DNA of 64,000 nt, taken from positions 16,215-80,214 of the forward strand of contig NZ_AGFU01000001.1 of assembly GCF_000226955.1 (NCBI RefSeq), written 5' to 3'. Source of the DNA: Sphingomonas elodea ATCC 31461. Its GTDB lineage: Bacteria > Pseudomonadota > Alphaproteobacteria > Sphingomonadales > Sphingomonadaceae. This document shows positions 36,376 through 45,734 of this stretch, piece after piece; position 1 is the first letter of the stretch, and every line of letters begins with the position of its first letter. The translations under genes and the position numbers were made by a program. A model generated the notes under the pieces. That model made no database searches, was not told the origin of the DNA, and was given only the letters and a program-made list of their open reading frames with translations.

Positions 36376-36404
36376 GTGGGGGAGGAAGCGAACTTCCTCC
36401 CCGC
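36376..36404. terminator. hairpin between convergent spsQ and spsI
   Basis: GGGGGAGGAAG-CGAA-CTTCCTCCCC forms a perfect 10-bp stem between the convergent stops. The T-run is weak (GGATTTAC), so efficiency is uncertain. Confidence 0.7.
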
Positions 36405-36409
36405 TGGAT

Positions 36410-37312
36410 TTACTGGCTGTTCTGCATCGGCGCCTCGGGCGCAGGCGTGGCCTTGGGCGCAGCGCCGCCCTTGAGCTGCGGCGGCGCGCCATAGCCCGGC
36501 TGGTACTTCACGGTTTCCCGCGCCTTCTTCAGCCGCTCGTTCAGCTGGGCGTCGGCTGCCTTGCTGAAGCGTTCGGTGCGCAGCGCGTTCAGCGCCACTT
36601 CGCGCGCCTGGTCGCCGGTCAGCGGCTGGATCGTGGTCGCGGTGATCACATTGGCGGTGATGCCCTGCTGGGTCGGCAGGATGAACATTTCCGCCGCCGG
36701 CAACGCCGCGATCTTGCCGGCGATTTCCGGCGGAAGTGCTGCGGTGTCGAGCTGGGTGGGCGCGCGGCGGAACTGCACGCCGTCGGCAGTCAGCTTGGCG
36801 GCGAGCTGGTCCAGCGTCTTGAGTGGCGCGAACTCTTTGAACTTGTCCGACGAACTGGGCGGCGGGAACACGATCTGCTCGATGCTGTAGACCTTGCGCT
36901 GGGCGAACCGATCCGGATGCGCGGCCTGATATTGTGCCACATCGGCATCGGTCGGCTGGCTGATGCCGCCGGCGATCTTGTCGCGCAGCATGCTCGTGAG
37001 GATCAGCTCGTCCGCACGGCGCTGCTGGATCAGGAAGGACGGCGTCTTGTCGAGCTTCTGCTCACGCGCGATCTTCGACAGGATCTTGCGTTCGATGATG
37101 CGCTGCAGCGCGAGCTGCTCGGCCAGCTTGCGGTCGGTCCCCTGCGGTACCGGCGCGGCCTGCACCTCGGCATTGAGCTCGAAAACGGTGATCTCATCGC
37201 CATCGACGGTGGCGACAACCTGCCCCTTGTCGAGCTTGCCTTCCTTGCTGCCACATCCGGAGACGGCGAGCGCGGCCGCGGCCACTGCCGTTACCAGGTA
37301 CAATTTCTTCAT
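36410..37312 (-). CDS. spsI: EpsD-like peptidyl-prolyl isomerase lipoprotein, SpsI/GelI position
   Basis: 300 residues. Lipoprotein signal MKKLYLVTAVAAAALAVSGC (Cys20). A SurA-N-like chaperone helix bundle (about 35-130; VNGxE-type start is VDGDEITVFELNAEVQ) is followed by a degenerate parvulin-like domain (about 145-240; RKVYSIEQIVFP). EpsD-family isomerases accompany exosortase/EPS loci. The Pro/Ala-rich tail is low complexity. Minus strand within a plus-strand cluster, as for gene I in the gellan and S-88 clusters. Probably helps fold the outer-membrane export proteins SpsD/SpsF (inference). Confidence 0.85.
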   Translation of the reverse strand: MKKLYLVTAVAAAALAVSGCGSKEGKLDKGQVVATVDGDEITVFELNAEVQAAPVPQGTDRKLAEQLALQRIIERKILSKIAREQKLDKTPSFLIQQRRADELILTSMLRDKIAGGISQPTDADVAQYQAAHPDRFAQRKVYSIEQIVFPPPSSSDKFKEFAPLKTLDQLAAKLTADGVQFRRAPTQLDTAALPPEIAGKIAALPAAEMFILPTQQGITANVITATTIQPLTGDQAREVALNALRTERFSKAADAQLNERLKKARETVKYQPGYGAPPQLKGGAAPKATPAPEAPMQNSQ

Positions 37313-37453
37313 GAAGACCTCCCTGCCGGCACGGAATTGCGCACGGCACAAACTTCTACTTGAACCTATTCGGACGGGCGGGCATCCGCAATAGCGTTGG
37401 CAGTGCAGCATGGCTCCCGCCCCGGGGGCCAGCCGCGAAGGCAGGGGGACAGC

Positions 37454-38500
37454 ATGGCAGAAGCGACCGAGGCGGCGCACACGACGGGCAAGCGACTGAA
37501 AATGTGCCTCGCAGCGTCCGGCGGGGGCCATCTGCGGCAGATCCTGGATCTGGAGTCGGTCTGGCGCGAACACGATTACTTCTTCGTCACCGAAGATACG
37601 GCCCTTGGCCGCAGTCTCGCGGAGAAACATCCGGTGGAGCTGGTCGGCCATTATGCGCTTGGCCAGGCCCGGCTGGGCCACCCCTTCAAGATGCTCGGCG
37701 GCGCCCTGCGCAACCTGCGGCAGAGCCTCGCCATCGTCCGCAGGCACAAGCCGGACGTCGTAATCTCGACAGGTGCCGGCGCGGTCTATTTCACCGCGCT
37801 GTTCGCCAAGCTGTTCGGCGCGAAGTTCATCCATATCGAAAGCTTCGCCCGCTTCGATCACCCCTCCGCCTTCGGCAAGATGGTGAAGGGCATCGCCACG
37901 ATCTCGATCGTCCAGTCGCCGGCGCTGAAGCAGATCTGGCCCGACGCCGAACTTTTCGATCCGTTCCGGATGCTGGACACGCCGCGCCCGCCCAAGCAGG
38001 CGCTGACCTTCGCCACGGTGGGCGCCACCCTGCCCTTCCCGCGACTGGTGCAGGCGGTGCTCGACCTGAAGCGTGCGGGCGGCCTGCCGGGCAAGCTGAT
38101 CCTGCAATATGGCGATCAGGCCCTGACCGATCCCGGCATCCCCGACGTCGAGATCCGCCCCACCATCCCGTTCGACGAATTGCAGCTGATGCTGCGCGAC
38201 GCCGACATCGTGATCTGCCACGGCGGCACCGGCTCGCTGGTTACCGCGCTGCGTGCCGGCTGCCGGGTGATCGCCTTCCCGCGCCGCTTCGACCTCGGCG
38301 AACATTATGACGATCACCAGGAAGAGATCGCCCAGACCTTCGCCGACCGCGGCCTGCTCCAGGCGGTGCGCGACGAACGAGAACTCGGCGCGGCGGTCGC
38401 CGCCGCCAAGGCGACGGAGCCCAGGCTCGCCACCACCGATCACACCGCGCTTGCCGCCCGGCTGCGCACCCTGCTGGCCGAATGGGGGGCGAAGCGATGA
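37454..38500 (+). CDS. spsK: sphingan glucuronosyltransferase SpsK/GelK
   Basis: 348 residues, the size of GelK/SpsK. These transfer GlcA from UDP-GlcA to the Glc-PP-lipid and look like a fusion of the pneumococcal Cps14F and Cps14G chains. The N-terminal half has MCLAASGGGHLRQILDLE (about 17-34) and DVVISTGAGAVYFTALFAKL; the C-terminal half has PFDELQLMLRDADIVICHGG (about 238-257), the UDP-sugar-binding end of the GT-B fold. ATG at 37454 follows GCAGGGGGA. Overlaps spsL by four bases (ATGA). Confidence 0.9.
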   Translation: MAEATEAAHTTGKRLKMCLAASGGGHLRQILDLESVWREHDYFFVTEDTALGRSLAEKHPVELVGHYALGQARLGHPFKMLGGALRNLRQSLAIVRRHKPDVVISTGAGAVYFTALFAKLFGAKFIHIESFARFDHPSAFGKMVKGIATISIVQSPALKQIWPDAELFDPFRMLDTPRPPKQALTFATVGATLPFPRLVQAVLDLKRAGGLPGKLILQYGDQALTDPGIPDVEIRPTIPFDELQLMLRDADIVICHGGTGSLVTALRAGCRVIAFPRRFDLGEHYDDHQEEIAQTFADRGLLQAVRDERELGAAVAAAKATEPRLATTDHTALAARLRTLLAEWGAKR

Positions 38501-39363
38501 CCGGGCCGCGGATCAGCGTCGTCATCCCGCACTACAACGATCTCGAGGGTCTGACGAAATGCCTGGAATCGATCGACCGGCAGACGATCGACCGCGGCAG
38601 TTTTGAGATCATCGTCGGCGACAACAACTCCCCTTGCGGCATCGCCGCGGTGGAAGCCGTGGTCGCCGGGCGCGGGCGCGTTGTCCCCGTGCTGGAAAAG
38701 GGTGCCGGCCCGGCGCGCAACGGTGCCGCGGCGGCAGCGCGCGGCGAAGTGCTCGCCTTCACCGACAGCGACTGCGTGGTCGCTCCCGGCTGGCTGGCCG
38801 GCGGCGTGGCGCAGGTCGCACCCGGGCGGTTCGTCGGCGGCCACATGTTCGTCATCAAGCCCGAGGGCCCGTTGAGCGGTGCCGAGGCGCTGGAGCTTGC
38901 GGTCGCCTTCGACAATGAGGGCTATGTGCGCCGCGCCCAGTACACCGTGACCGCCAACCTGTTCGTCATGCGGGCGGATTTCGAGCGCGTGGGCGAGTTC
39001 AGGACCGGCGTGTCCGAGGACATGGAATGGTGCCACCGCGCAATCGCGAAGGGCCTGACCATCGACTATGCCGCCCAGGCGTCCGTCGGCCACCCGCCAC
39101 GGCGCGACTGGGAGGCCCTGCTGGTCAAGACGCGCCGAATCCAGCGCGAGCTGTACCTGTTCTACAAGGAGCGTCCGCAGGGGCGACTGCGCTGGCTGGC
39201 GCGCTCGGCCCTGCAGCCGGCGCTGCTGCCTTCGGACGCGGCCAAGATCCTCCGGACGTCCACCACGCAGGGCGCGCGCGCAAAGGCGCTGTTGACCGCG
39301 TGCCGGCTGCGGTTCTGGAAGAGCGGGGTCGGACTGCTCCAGCTGCTCGGGCGCCCCGCCTGA
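38497..39363 (+). CDS. spsL: sphingan glycosyltransferase SpsL/GelL (GT2)
   Basis: 288 residues, the GelL length. GT2 fold: ISVVIPHYNDLEGLTKCLES (about 6-25), GAGPARNGAAAAARGEVLAF, the DxD-like TDSDCVVAPGW (about 88-98), and the acceptor-side VSEDMEWCHRAIAKGLTIDY (about 171-190). It extends the lipid-linked repeat unit, probably with the third or fourth sugar. The four-base overlap with spsK indicates coupling. Followed by a run of ten Gs at 39366-39375. Confidence 0.87.
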   Translation: MTGPRISVVIPHYNDLEGLTKCLESIDRQTIDRGSFEIIVGDNNSPCGIAAVEAVVAGRGRVVPVLEKGAGPARNGAAAAARGEVLAFTDSDCVVAPGWLAGGVAQVAPGRFVGGHMFVIKPEGPLSGAEALELAVAFDNEGYVRRAQYTVTANLFVMRADFERVGEFRTGVSEDMEWCHRAIAKGLTIDYAAQASVGHPPRRDWEALLVKTRRIQRELYLFYKERPQGRLRWLARSALQPALLPSDAAKILRTSTTQGARAKALLTACRLRFWKSGVGLLQLLGRPA

Positions 39364-39413
39364 TCGGGGGGGGGGCGTGCCGACACGCGCCGACACCCCG
39401 CCCCTTCGCGACT

Positions 39414-40802
39414 TCAGGCCGTGGCCAGCGCTTCTTCGAGCGTGCCGCTGTCGAGCCGAAGGCGGCCCACCATCAGCCACAGATAGACCGGCAGCGAATC
39501 GTCGGTGAAGCGGAAGCGCCGGACGCCATCCTCCATCTCGGCTTCCAGGCCCAGCTGGCCGGCAAGCGTGGCAAGTTCCTGCTCGACCTGCACGGCCGAG
39601 ACCGGTGCGCCGGGCAGCAGATCCACCACCGTACGCGCATCGAACCAGCTGTCGACCGAGCGCGAGGCCTCCGCCAGCGCCGCGACCAACGGATCGTAGC
39701 GGCCGCCAACGAACTTGCGCATGTCGACCACCGTGCGCGGAGCCATGCGCCCCTCGATTTCGAGGATCGCCTGGTCGAGCGCCCGGCTGAGATGGCCGAC
39801 ATCTACCGTAAGACGGCCCTGGTCGAGCGCCTCCAGCGCCGCGTGATGGCACAGCAGCCGCGCCAGATAGGGAGACCCCAGCGCCAGCAGGTGGATGATG
39901 CGCGTGAGATCGGGATCGAACCGCACACCCGAGGCGGCCTCGCCCAGGGCGATCATTTCCTGAACCTCTGTCTCCTCGAGCCGCGGCATCGGCAGGCCGA
40001 TGACGTTGCGGCGGATCGACGGCACATAGCCGATCAGCTCCTGCAGGTTCGAGGCGACGCCCGCGATGACCAGCTGGACCCGCGCCGAGCGATCCGACAG
40101 GTTCTTGATGAACTCGGCGACCTGCTGGCGGAAGGCGCTATCCGTCACGCGGTCATATTCGTCGAGGATAATCAGCACACGCGTACCGGTGATCTCCGTG
40201 CAGAGATCGGCCAGCTCGGCTGGCCCGAAGGCGCCTTTGGGCAGGCGATCGGCGATACTGCCGCCACTCTCCGCTTCGCCCGCATTGGGCGCGACGCCGC
40301 GGTGGAACAGCAGCGGCACGTCCTCGAGCACGGCGCGGAACAGATCCGGGAAGTTCGCATTCGCCCCGCAGGTGGCGTAGCTGACGATGTAGCTGCTCTC
40401 GCGCGCGACGTCGGAGAGGACGTGGAGCAGCGAGGTTTTGCCGATACCGCGCTCACCGTACAGCACGACATGGCTGCGCTGGCTTTCGATCGCCGAAATC
40501 AGGCGGGCCAGCACGCCCAGGCGTCCGGCGAAACTCGAACGATCCGCCACCGGCTGCGTCGGCGTGAAATAGGTACCAAGCGCGAAGCGCGCGCGGGTTA
40601 TCTCGCGCCGTTCCTCGCGCCGCTTGTCCAGCGGGCGATCGAGCGCGGACGCACGGAAGGTCGGAAAATCGGGACGGCCGCGTCCGCTGTGCGCGTCACG
40701 ATGCGGCACGACCGTGGCGGTCAGCGGAAAATACCCATCCTCTTCGGGCGCAGACCGACGCCCGAAGGGCCACAAGAACTTCAGCGCAGAACCTACAGCC
40801 AC
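39414..40802 (-). CDS. spsJ: AAA-type ATPase, SpsJ/GelJ position
   Basis: 462 residues. Basic, low-complexity N-terminus (1-75), then an ExeA/ORC-like AAA module: Walker A YGERGIGKTSLLH at about 112-124, Walker B VLIILDEYDRV at about 200-210, sensor-like LVIAGVASNLQELIG, and a C-terminal winged-helix-like part. It is on the minus strand between plus-strand L and F, as J is in sphingan clusters. Exosortase-linked EPS loci commonly carry similar ATPases. The role is not established; perhaps it energises or coordinates secretion. Confidence 0.83.
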   Translation of the reverse strand: MAVGSALKFLWPFGRRSAPEEDGYFPLTATVVPHRDAHSGRGRPDFPTFRASALDRPLDKRREERREITRARFALGTYFTPTQPVADRSSFAGRLGVLARLISAIESQRSHVVLYGERGIGKTSLLHVLSDVARESSYIVSYATCGANANFPDLFRAVLEDVPLLFHRGVAPNAGEAESGGSIADRLPKGAFGPAELADLCTEITGTRVLIILDEYDRVTDSAFRQQVAEFIKNLSDRSARVQLVIAGVASNLQELIGYVPSIRRNVIGLPMPRLEETEVQEMIALGEAASGVRFDPDLTRIIHLLALGSPYLARLLCHHAALEALDQGRLTVDVGHLSRALDQAILEIEGRMAPRTVVDMRKFVGGRYDPLVAALAEASRSVDSWFDARTVVDLLPGAPVSAVQVEQELATLAGQLGLEAEMEDGVRRFRFTDDSLPVYLWLMVGRLRLDSGTLEEALATA

Positions 40803-40896
40803 TCGAACACCTCATCTAATGAACGCCACCGCGCGGATGGTCGCCCCTGGCTCGCGCCCTCTGGCGCCCCCTCCCTGCGAACCGACGCCGCCCTGG

Positions 40897-41148
40897 TCAG
40901 CGACGCTTGAAAAATTCGTACGGTTTGATGACGAAAGCAATATACGCCAGTACCAGTACGATCGTCAGGATCGCGAATACATGGTAGTTCTCGTTCCCGA
41001 GATAATTCGCCACTGCACAGCCAACTGCAGGCGGCAGATAGCTGATCATCGTATCGCGTACTACCGAATCGGCCTGGGATCGTTGCAAGAAGATAACGAT
41101 CAGGCCAGCGAATATTGCGATGGTCACCCAATCATAGGGCGTCTGCAT
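40897..41148 (-). CDS. small membrane protein, exosortase (XrtV-type) accessory candidate
   Basis: 83 residues beginning MQTPYDWVTIAIFAGLIVIF, with three hydrophobic segments (about 6-22, 36-50, 55-72) and a basic C-terminus PYEFFKRR. I recall small proteins of this form annotated as accessory to the XrtV exosortase system of Sphingomonads, and its place between J and F in a cluster that encodes an exosortase fits. The family name is from memory and unverified. ATG at 41148; longer in-frame starts upstream have no membrane or signal character. Confidence 0.65.
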   Translation of the reverse strand: MQTPYDWVTIAIFAGLIVIFLQRSQADSVVRDTMISYLPPAVGCAVANYLGNENYHVFAILTIVLVLAYIAFVIKPYEFFKRR

Positions 41149-41416
41149 GCATGTCCTTTCTATTCGGCGCCGGGAGCGAAGGACTTCCGGCGTCGTCCCG
41201 TCACGCACTAGCAGGGCGGGCCGCAGCTCGCTAGATACCGCAGTGCGTGATAAAGGGCGGTTAAGATTTCGCGGCATCTCCGCGGGAAGTTCGAACCGAT
41301 CGCCGCCCTGCGGCTGTGCCGCGCGACAGGAACCGGATAGGATGATGTTCCCGTAGTGGGATATTACGCACCATGGCATCGTTCGATCCAGTTGCTTGTA
41401 CTGGAGGCCATTGATA

Positions 41417-42718
41417 ATGAAGCCAGGAACCCGGGGGACATTCGTGCCAGTAAATCACGTTCGAACGGCTGCTAAACCTAGCGCCTCCACCCTGCTTGCG
41501 CGGGTGTGCGGATCGGCCGTCTTGTTCGCAGGTGCAGCATCGGCACAGCCCGCAATGGCGCAGCAGCGCTCGTTTCCGCCGCGCCCGACCGGCACGGAAC
41601 GCCAGATCGACGTCCGGGCGACGGCAGCGCTGGAGTATAATGACAACGTCGTGCTGAACGACCCGCGGATCGCGCAAGGTGCGCCCCGCGACGACGTTTC
41701 CGCAGCGCCCTCGCTGGATCTCAACATCCTGCTGCCGCGCCCGACCGGATCGGTCTATGTGTCGGGCAATATCGGCTATCGCTTCTACCGGCGGTACAGC
41801 TATCTCAACCGCGAGATGATCTCGCTGAGCGGCGGCATCGACCAGCGGCTCGCATCCTGCGTCGTGCACGGCGACCTCGGTTATCAGCGCCGCCTGAGCG
41901 ATCTGTCGAACCTCTCGCTGCAGGATTCGCCCGAAAGCTTCAAGAATACCGAGGAAGTACGTCGCTACGCGACGGACATCGGCTGCGGCGGTCAGTATGG
42001 CCTGCGCCCGGCGGTGGCATTCTCGCGTACCGAGGTGCGCAACAGCCGCTCGGAACGCAGCTACGCCGATTCGAACACCAATATGGTCACCGCGCAGCTC
42101 GGCCTGCTGGTGCCCGCCATCGGTACGGTTTCGGTATTCGGTCGCTATGCGGACAGCAGCTATCCGCGCCGCCCGGTGCCGGCCGGCTCCGAGCGCGACG
42201 GGCTGAAGAGCTATGCGGCGGGCCTGCAACTCGAACGCTCGGTCGGGCAAAGGCTCGATTTCCGGGGCTCGGCAAACTACACCAAGGCCGATCCGAAGCT
42301 GCGCGGGACGCGCGGGTTCAGCGGCTTCGGCTTCGACCTTTCGGCGGCCTACAAGGGCGATCCCTTCACCGTCCTGCTTTCCGGGTCGCGCAGTGCAGAA
42401 CCGTCGCAGCTCTTCTTCATCAGCTACGAAGTCGTGACCACGTTGACGGGATCGGTGACCCGCCAGCTCGGCGACCGCACCTCCCTCTCGCTGCGCGCGA
42501 GCAAGACCTGGCGCGATCTTTCCGCCTCGGAACTCTTCCCCAACGCGCCGCGGGTAGGGAACAACGATATCGGCTCGATCTTAGCAAGCGCGGTCTATCG
42601 CCCCAGCCGCCGGCTGCGCTTCAGCCTCGAAGGGGGCTATGAACGCCGCACCTCGAACGTTCAGCTCTATCAATATCGCGCCAAACGGATCAATCTGACG
42701 ACGTCGCTGTCGCTCTGA
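41417..42718 (+). CDS. spsF: outer-membrane beta-barrel protein SpsF/GelF
   Basis: 433 residues, ATG at 41417 preceded by CTGGAGG. A long signal region (to about residue 48, ending PAMAQQ) is followed by a barrel of about 16 amphipathic strands (VRATAALEYNDNVVLNDP; VYVSGNIGYRFYRRYSY; LRFSLEGGYERRTS) ending in LTTSLSL. It matches the outer-membrane beta-barrel class seen in exosortase/EPS loci (GumB-neighbour type). Probably part of the polymer exit channel or an OM anchor for it. Starts the F-D-C-E transcript. Confidence 0.85.
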   Translation: MKPGTRGTFVPVNHVRTAAKPSASTLLARVCGSAVLFAGAASAQPAMAQQRSFPPRPTGTERQIDVRATAALEYNDNVVLNDPRIAQGAPRDDVSAAPSLDLNILLPRPTGSVYVSGNIGYRFYRRYSYLNREMISLSGGIDQRLASCVVHGDLGYQRRLSDLSNLSLQDSPESFKNTEEVRRYATDIGCGGQYGLRPAVAFSRTEVRNSRSERSYADSNTNMVTAQLGLLVPAIGTVSVFGRYADSSYPRRPVPAGSERDGLKSYAAGLQLERSVGQRLDFRGSANYTKADPKLRGTRGFSGFGFDLSAAYKGDPFTVLLSGSRSAEPSQLFFISYEVVTTLTGSVTRQLGDRTSLSLRASKTWRDLSASELFPNAPRVGNNDIGSILASAVYRPSRRLRFSLEGGYERRTSNVQLYQYRAKRINLTTSLSL

Positions 42719-42732
42719 CAAGGGCCTAATTC

Positions 42733-43635
42733 ATGAACGAAAACCGCCGGTTCCACTTCGTTGCAATGCTCGCCGGTGCCGCTGTCTTCGCGGCGCCGGT
42801 TTCTGCGCAGATTCCCACCCGCTCGGTCCCCGGCCCTGCCAAGGCGCGTCCGGCCTCGCTGCCGCAGACGCCCCAGCAGCAGACTGCAAACGCGCCGGTG
42901 CAGGCCAGCGCTGCCCCGATCGCGTCCGGCACGGCGCCGGCCGGCTACAGGATCGGCGTTGACGACGTGCTGGAGGTCGACGTTCTAGGTCAGAGTGACT
43001 TCAAGACCCGCGCCCGCGTCCGCGCCGACGGCACCGTCACCCTGCCCTATCTGGGCGCGGTGCCCGTGCAGGGCGAGACCTCGGTCTCGCTCGCGGAAAA
43101 GCTCGCGGCCCAGCTGCGCGCCGGCGGCTATTACGCCAAGCCGATCGTCAGCGTCGAAATCGTCAGCTTCGTCAGCAACTATGTGACGGTGTTGGGCCAG
43201 GTGACCACCTCCGGCCTGCAGCCGGTGGATCGCGGCTACCATGTGTCCGAGATCATCGCCCGCGCCGGCGGCGTGAAGCCGGACGCCGGCGACTTCGTCG
43301 TGTTGACCCGCGCCGACGGCACCAGCGTCAAGCTCGACTACAAGAAGCTCGCCCAGGGCACCGCCGATCAGGACCCGACGGTGACCGCCGGCGACAAGAT
43401 CTTCGTGCCGGAGGCCGAGCGCTTCTACATTTATGGTCAAGTAAACGCACCTGGCGTATATGCGATTCGGTCGGACATGACACTCCGCCGCGCGCTCGCC
43501 CAGGGTGGTGGTCTCACCCCCGCCGGGTCGGCGAAGCGCGTGAAGGTCACGCGTGATGGTCATGAAATCAAGTTGAAGATGGACGATCCGATCAAGCCCG
43601 GCGACACGATCGTCATCGGCGAACGGTTGTTCTGA
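42733..43635 (+). CDS. spsD: outer-membrane polysaccharide export protein SpsD/GelD (OPX)
   Basis: 300 residues with a signal peptide ending VSAQ (about residue 26). The Wza-type Poly_export domain reads YRIGVDDVLEVDVLGQSDFK (about 73-92) and VRADGTVTLPYLGAVPVQGE, followed by two SLBB domains (about 155-220 and 235-285; IYGQVNAPGVYAIRSDMTLR). No lipobox cysteine is present, so it is not a classic OPX lipoprotein. The C-terminal alpha-barrel helix of Wza is also absent, which may be why a separate barrel (SpsF) accompanies it. Confidence 0.92.
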   Translation: MNENRRFHFVAMLAGAAVFAAPVSAQIPTRSVPGPAKARPASLPQTPQQQTANAPVQASAAPIASGTAPAGYRIGVDDVLEVDVLGQSDFKTRARVRADGTVTLPYLGAVPVQGETSVSLAEKLAAQLRAGGYYAKPIVSVEIVSFVSNYVTVLGQVTTSGLQPVDRGYHVSEIIARAGGVKPDAGDFVVLTRADGTSVKLDYKKLAQGTADQDPTVTAGDKIFVPEAERFYIYGQVNAPGVYAIRSDMTLRRALAQGGGLTPAGSAKRVKVTRDGHEIKLKMDDPIKPGDTIVIGERLF

Positions 43636-43670
43636 GCTAAGGCAATGATGGCAGCGGACGAGGCACACCA

Positions 43671-45017
43671 GTGAGTATTACCCAATTCTTCCGCATTCTC
43701 TGGGCGCGCCGGTGGATCATCCTCCCCGCGTTCCTCGTCTGCGTCACCACCGCGGCCCTGGTCGTACAGTTCCTGCCGGAACGCTACCGTGCCACCACGC
43801 GAATTGTGCTGGAAACCTTCAAGCCGGACCCGGTGACGGGCCAAGTGATGAACTCGCAGTTCATGCGCGCCTTTGTCGAGACGCAAACTCAGCTGATCGA
43901 AGACTATGCGACGTCGGGCCGCGTTGTCGACGAACTGGGCTGGGCAAATGACCCCGCGAACATTGCGGCCTTCCAGGCCTCCAGCGCAGCGGCTACGGGC
44001 GACATCCGGCGCTGGCTGGCCAACCAGATTATCCAGAACACCAAGGCCGACGTGATCGACGGGACCAACATCCTCGAGATCTCCTATTCGGACAGCTCGC
44101 CGGATCGGGCCGAGCGGATCGCCAACATGATCCGCAGCGCCTTCCTGGCACAGTCACTGACCGCAAAGCGCCAGGCGGCGACCAAATCTGCCGAATGGTA
44201 CACCCAGCAGGCCGAGGCCGCCCGTCAGGCGCTGCTCGCCGCCGTCCAGGCCCGCACGGACTTCGTAAAGAAGTCGGGCGTCGTTCTCACGGAGACCGGT
44301 GGCGACCTCGACACCCAGAAGCTGGAGCAGCTGCAGGGCCAGAGTGCCGCCGCGGCCGTGCCGGTCGCAGCTGCCGCCAGCGCCATGGGCCCGGCCCAGT
44401 TGCAGCTCGCGCAGATCGATCAGCAGATCCAACAGGCGGCAACCAATCTCGGCCCGAACCACCCCGCCTTCCAGGCGCTTCAGCGCCAGCGCGACGTTCT
44501 CGCCCGCGCGGCGGCGGCAGAGCGCAGCCAGGCAGGCGCCGCTGTCGGTTCGGGTCGCGGCGTGATCGAGAGCGCCGCCAATGCCCAGCGCGCGCGCGTG
44601 CTCGGCAACCGTCAGGACGTGGACCGGGTGATGCAGCTCCAGCGCGACGTGACGCTGAAGCAGGACCAGTACATGAAGGCCGCCCAGCGCGTCGCCGATC
44701 TGCGACTGGAAGCCAGCAGCAACGACACCGGCATGTCGACCCTCAGTGAAGCCTCGGCACCGGACACGCCCTATTATCCGAAAGTGCCGCTGATCATCGG
44801 CGGTGCCGCGGGCTTCGGCCTCAGTCTCGGCCTGCTGGTCGCGCTTCTGGTCGAGCTGCTCGGCCGCCGGGTGCGCAGCCCCGACGATCTGGAAGTGGCC
44901 GCCGACGCGCCCGTGCTCGGCGTCGTCCAGAGCCGCACCGCGCTTGCCGCGCGCCTTCGCCGTACCCATGAATCGCTCGGCGAACGCGCCGGCACGCACG
45001 GAGCTTCAGTAAACTGA
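43671..45017 (+). CDS. spsC: polysaccharide co-polymerase SpsC/GelC (Wzz/PCP)
   Basis: 448 residues. Wzz-type chain-length regulator: N-terminal TM (about 15-36), a periplasmic helical/coiled-coil region (about 180-350, Gln/Ala-rich), and the terminal Pro-rich motif PDTPYYPKVPLIIGGAAGFG (about 364-383) leading into the second TM. No kinase domain is fused; SpsE is encoded immediately downstream, and the spsC stop shares a base with the spsE start. Confidence 0.92.
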   Translation: MSITQFFRILWARRWIILPAFLVCVTTAALVVQFLPERYRATTRIVLETFKPDPVTGQVMNSQFMRAFVETQTQLIEDYATSGRVVDELGWANDPANIAAFQASSAAATGDIRRWLANQIIQNTKADVIDGTNILEISYSDSSPDRAERIANMIRSAFLAQSLTAKRQAATKSAEWYTQQAEAARQALLAAVQARTDFVKKSGVVLTETGGDLDTQKLEQLQGQSAAAAVPVAAAASAMGPAQLQLAQIDQQIQQAATNLGPNHPAFQALQRQRDVLARAAAAERSQAGAAVGSGRGVIESAANAQRARVLGNRQDVDRVMQLQRDVTLKQDQYMKAAQRVADLRLEASSNDTGMSTLSEASAPDTPYYPKVPLIIGGAAGFGLSLGLLVALLVELLGRRVRSPDDLEVAADAPVLGVVQSRTALAARLRRTHESLGERAGTHGASVN

Positions 45018-45724
45018 TGGACGCGATGACCAGCGAACCGCTGCCCGAAGGCGATCGCCCGAGCGCGATGCCGACCACGCCCGACACCGTAGGGGTCCTC
45101 GAGTATCAGCTCGTGCTGTCCGATCCGACCGGCATCGAGGCGGAAGCGATCCGCGCGCTGCGCACCCGCATCATGGCGCAGCATCTGCGCGAGGGCCGGC
45201 GCGCCCTCGCCATCTGCGCTGCCTCCACCGGCGTGGGCTGCAGCTTCACGGCGGTGAACCTCGCCACGGCGCTGGCCCAGATCGGCATCAAGACCGCGCT
45301 GGTCGATGCGAACCTGCGCGATTCAAGCATCGGCGCAGCTTTCGGCATCGCGTCGGACAAGCTGGGTCTTGCCGACTATCTCGGCAAGGGCGATGTCGAC
45401 CTCGCCTCAATCCTCCACCCGACCAGCCTCGACCAGCTCTTTATTATCCCCGCCGGTCATGTCGAGCACAGCCCGCAGGAACTGCTTTCGTCCGAACAGT
45501 TCCACGACCTGGCGACCCAGCTGCAGCGCGAGTTCGACATCACGATCTTCGACACCACCGCCGCCAACACCTGTGCCGATGCACAGCGCGTGGCCCAGGT
45601 GGCCGGCTACGCCCTGATCGTCGGTCGCAAGGACGCCAGCTACATGCGCGACGTCACCACGCTCAGCCGCACGCTGCGCGCGGACCGGACCAACGTCATC
45701 GGCTGCGTGCTGAACGGCTACTGA
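45017..45724 (+). CDS. spsE: BY-kinase-like co-polymerase partner SpsE/GelE
   Basis: 235 residues of the CpsD/Wzc-C fold. After LSDPTGIEAEAIRALRTRIM come the P-loop position ICAASTGVGCSFTAVNLATA (about 70-89) and Walker A' TALVDANLRDSSIG. The Walker A lysine is replaced by Cys (GVGCS instead of GxGKS), and the A' motif has Asn for the second Asp. The C-terminus ends NGY with one Tyr and no Tyr cluster. ATP binding or autophosphorylation may be weak or unconventional. The partner role with SpsC is by context. Confidence 0.88.
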   Translation: MDAMTSEPLPEGDRPSAMPTTPDTVGVLEYQLVLSDPTGIEAEAIRALRTRIMAQHLREGRRALAICAASTGVGCSFTAVNLATALAQIGIKTALVDANLRDSSIGAAFGIASDKLGLADYLGKGDVDLASILHPTSLDQLFIIPAGHVEHSPQELLSSEQFHDLATQLQREFDITIFDTTAANTCADAQRVAQVAGYALIVGRKDASYMRDVTTLSRTLRADRTNVIGCVLNGY

Positions 45725-45734
45725 CTTGGATCAG

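Noticed and set aside
34436-37363. 975-codon plus-strand open frame across AIM24, spsQ and spsI
   Set aside because: It shadows three recognised genes in other frames or strands and has no coherent domain.
39366-39375. Run of ten Gs after spsL as a phase-variation switch
   Set aside because: It lies after the spsL stop and outside spsJ, so length changes would not alter either protein.
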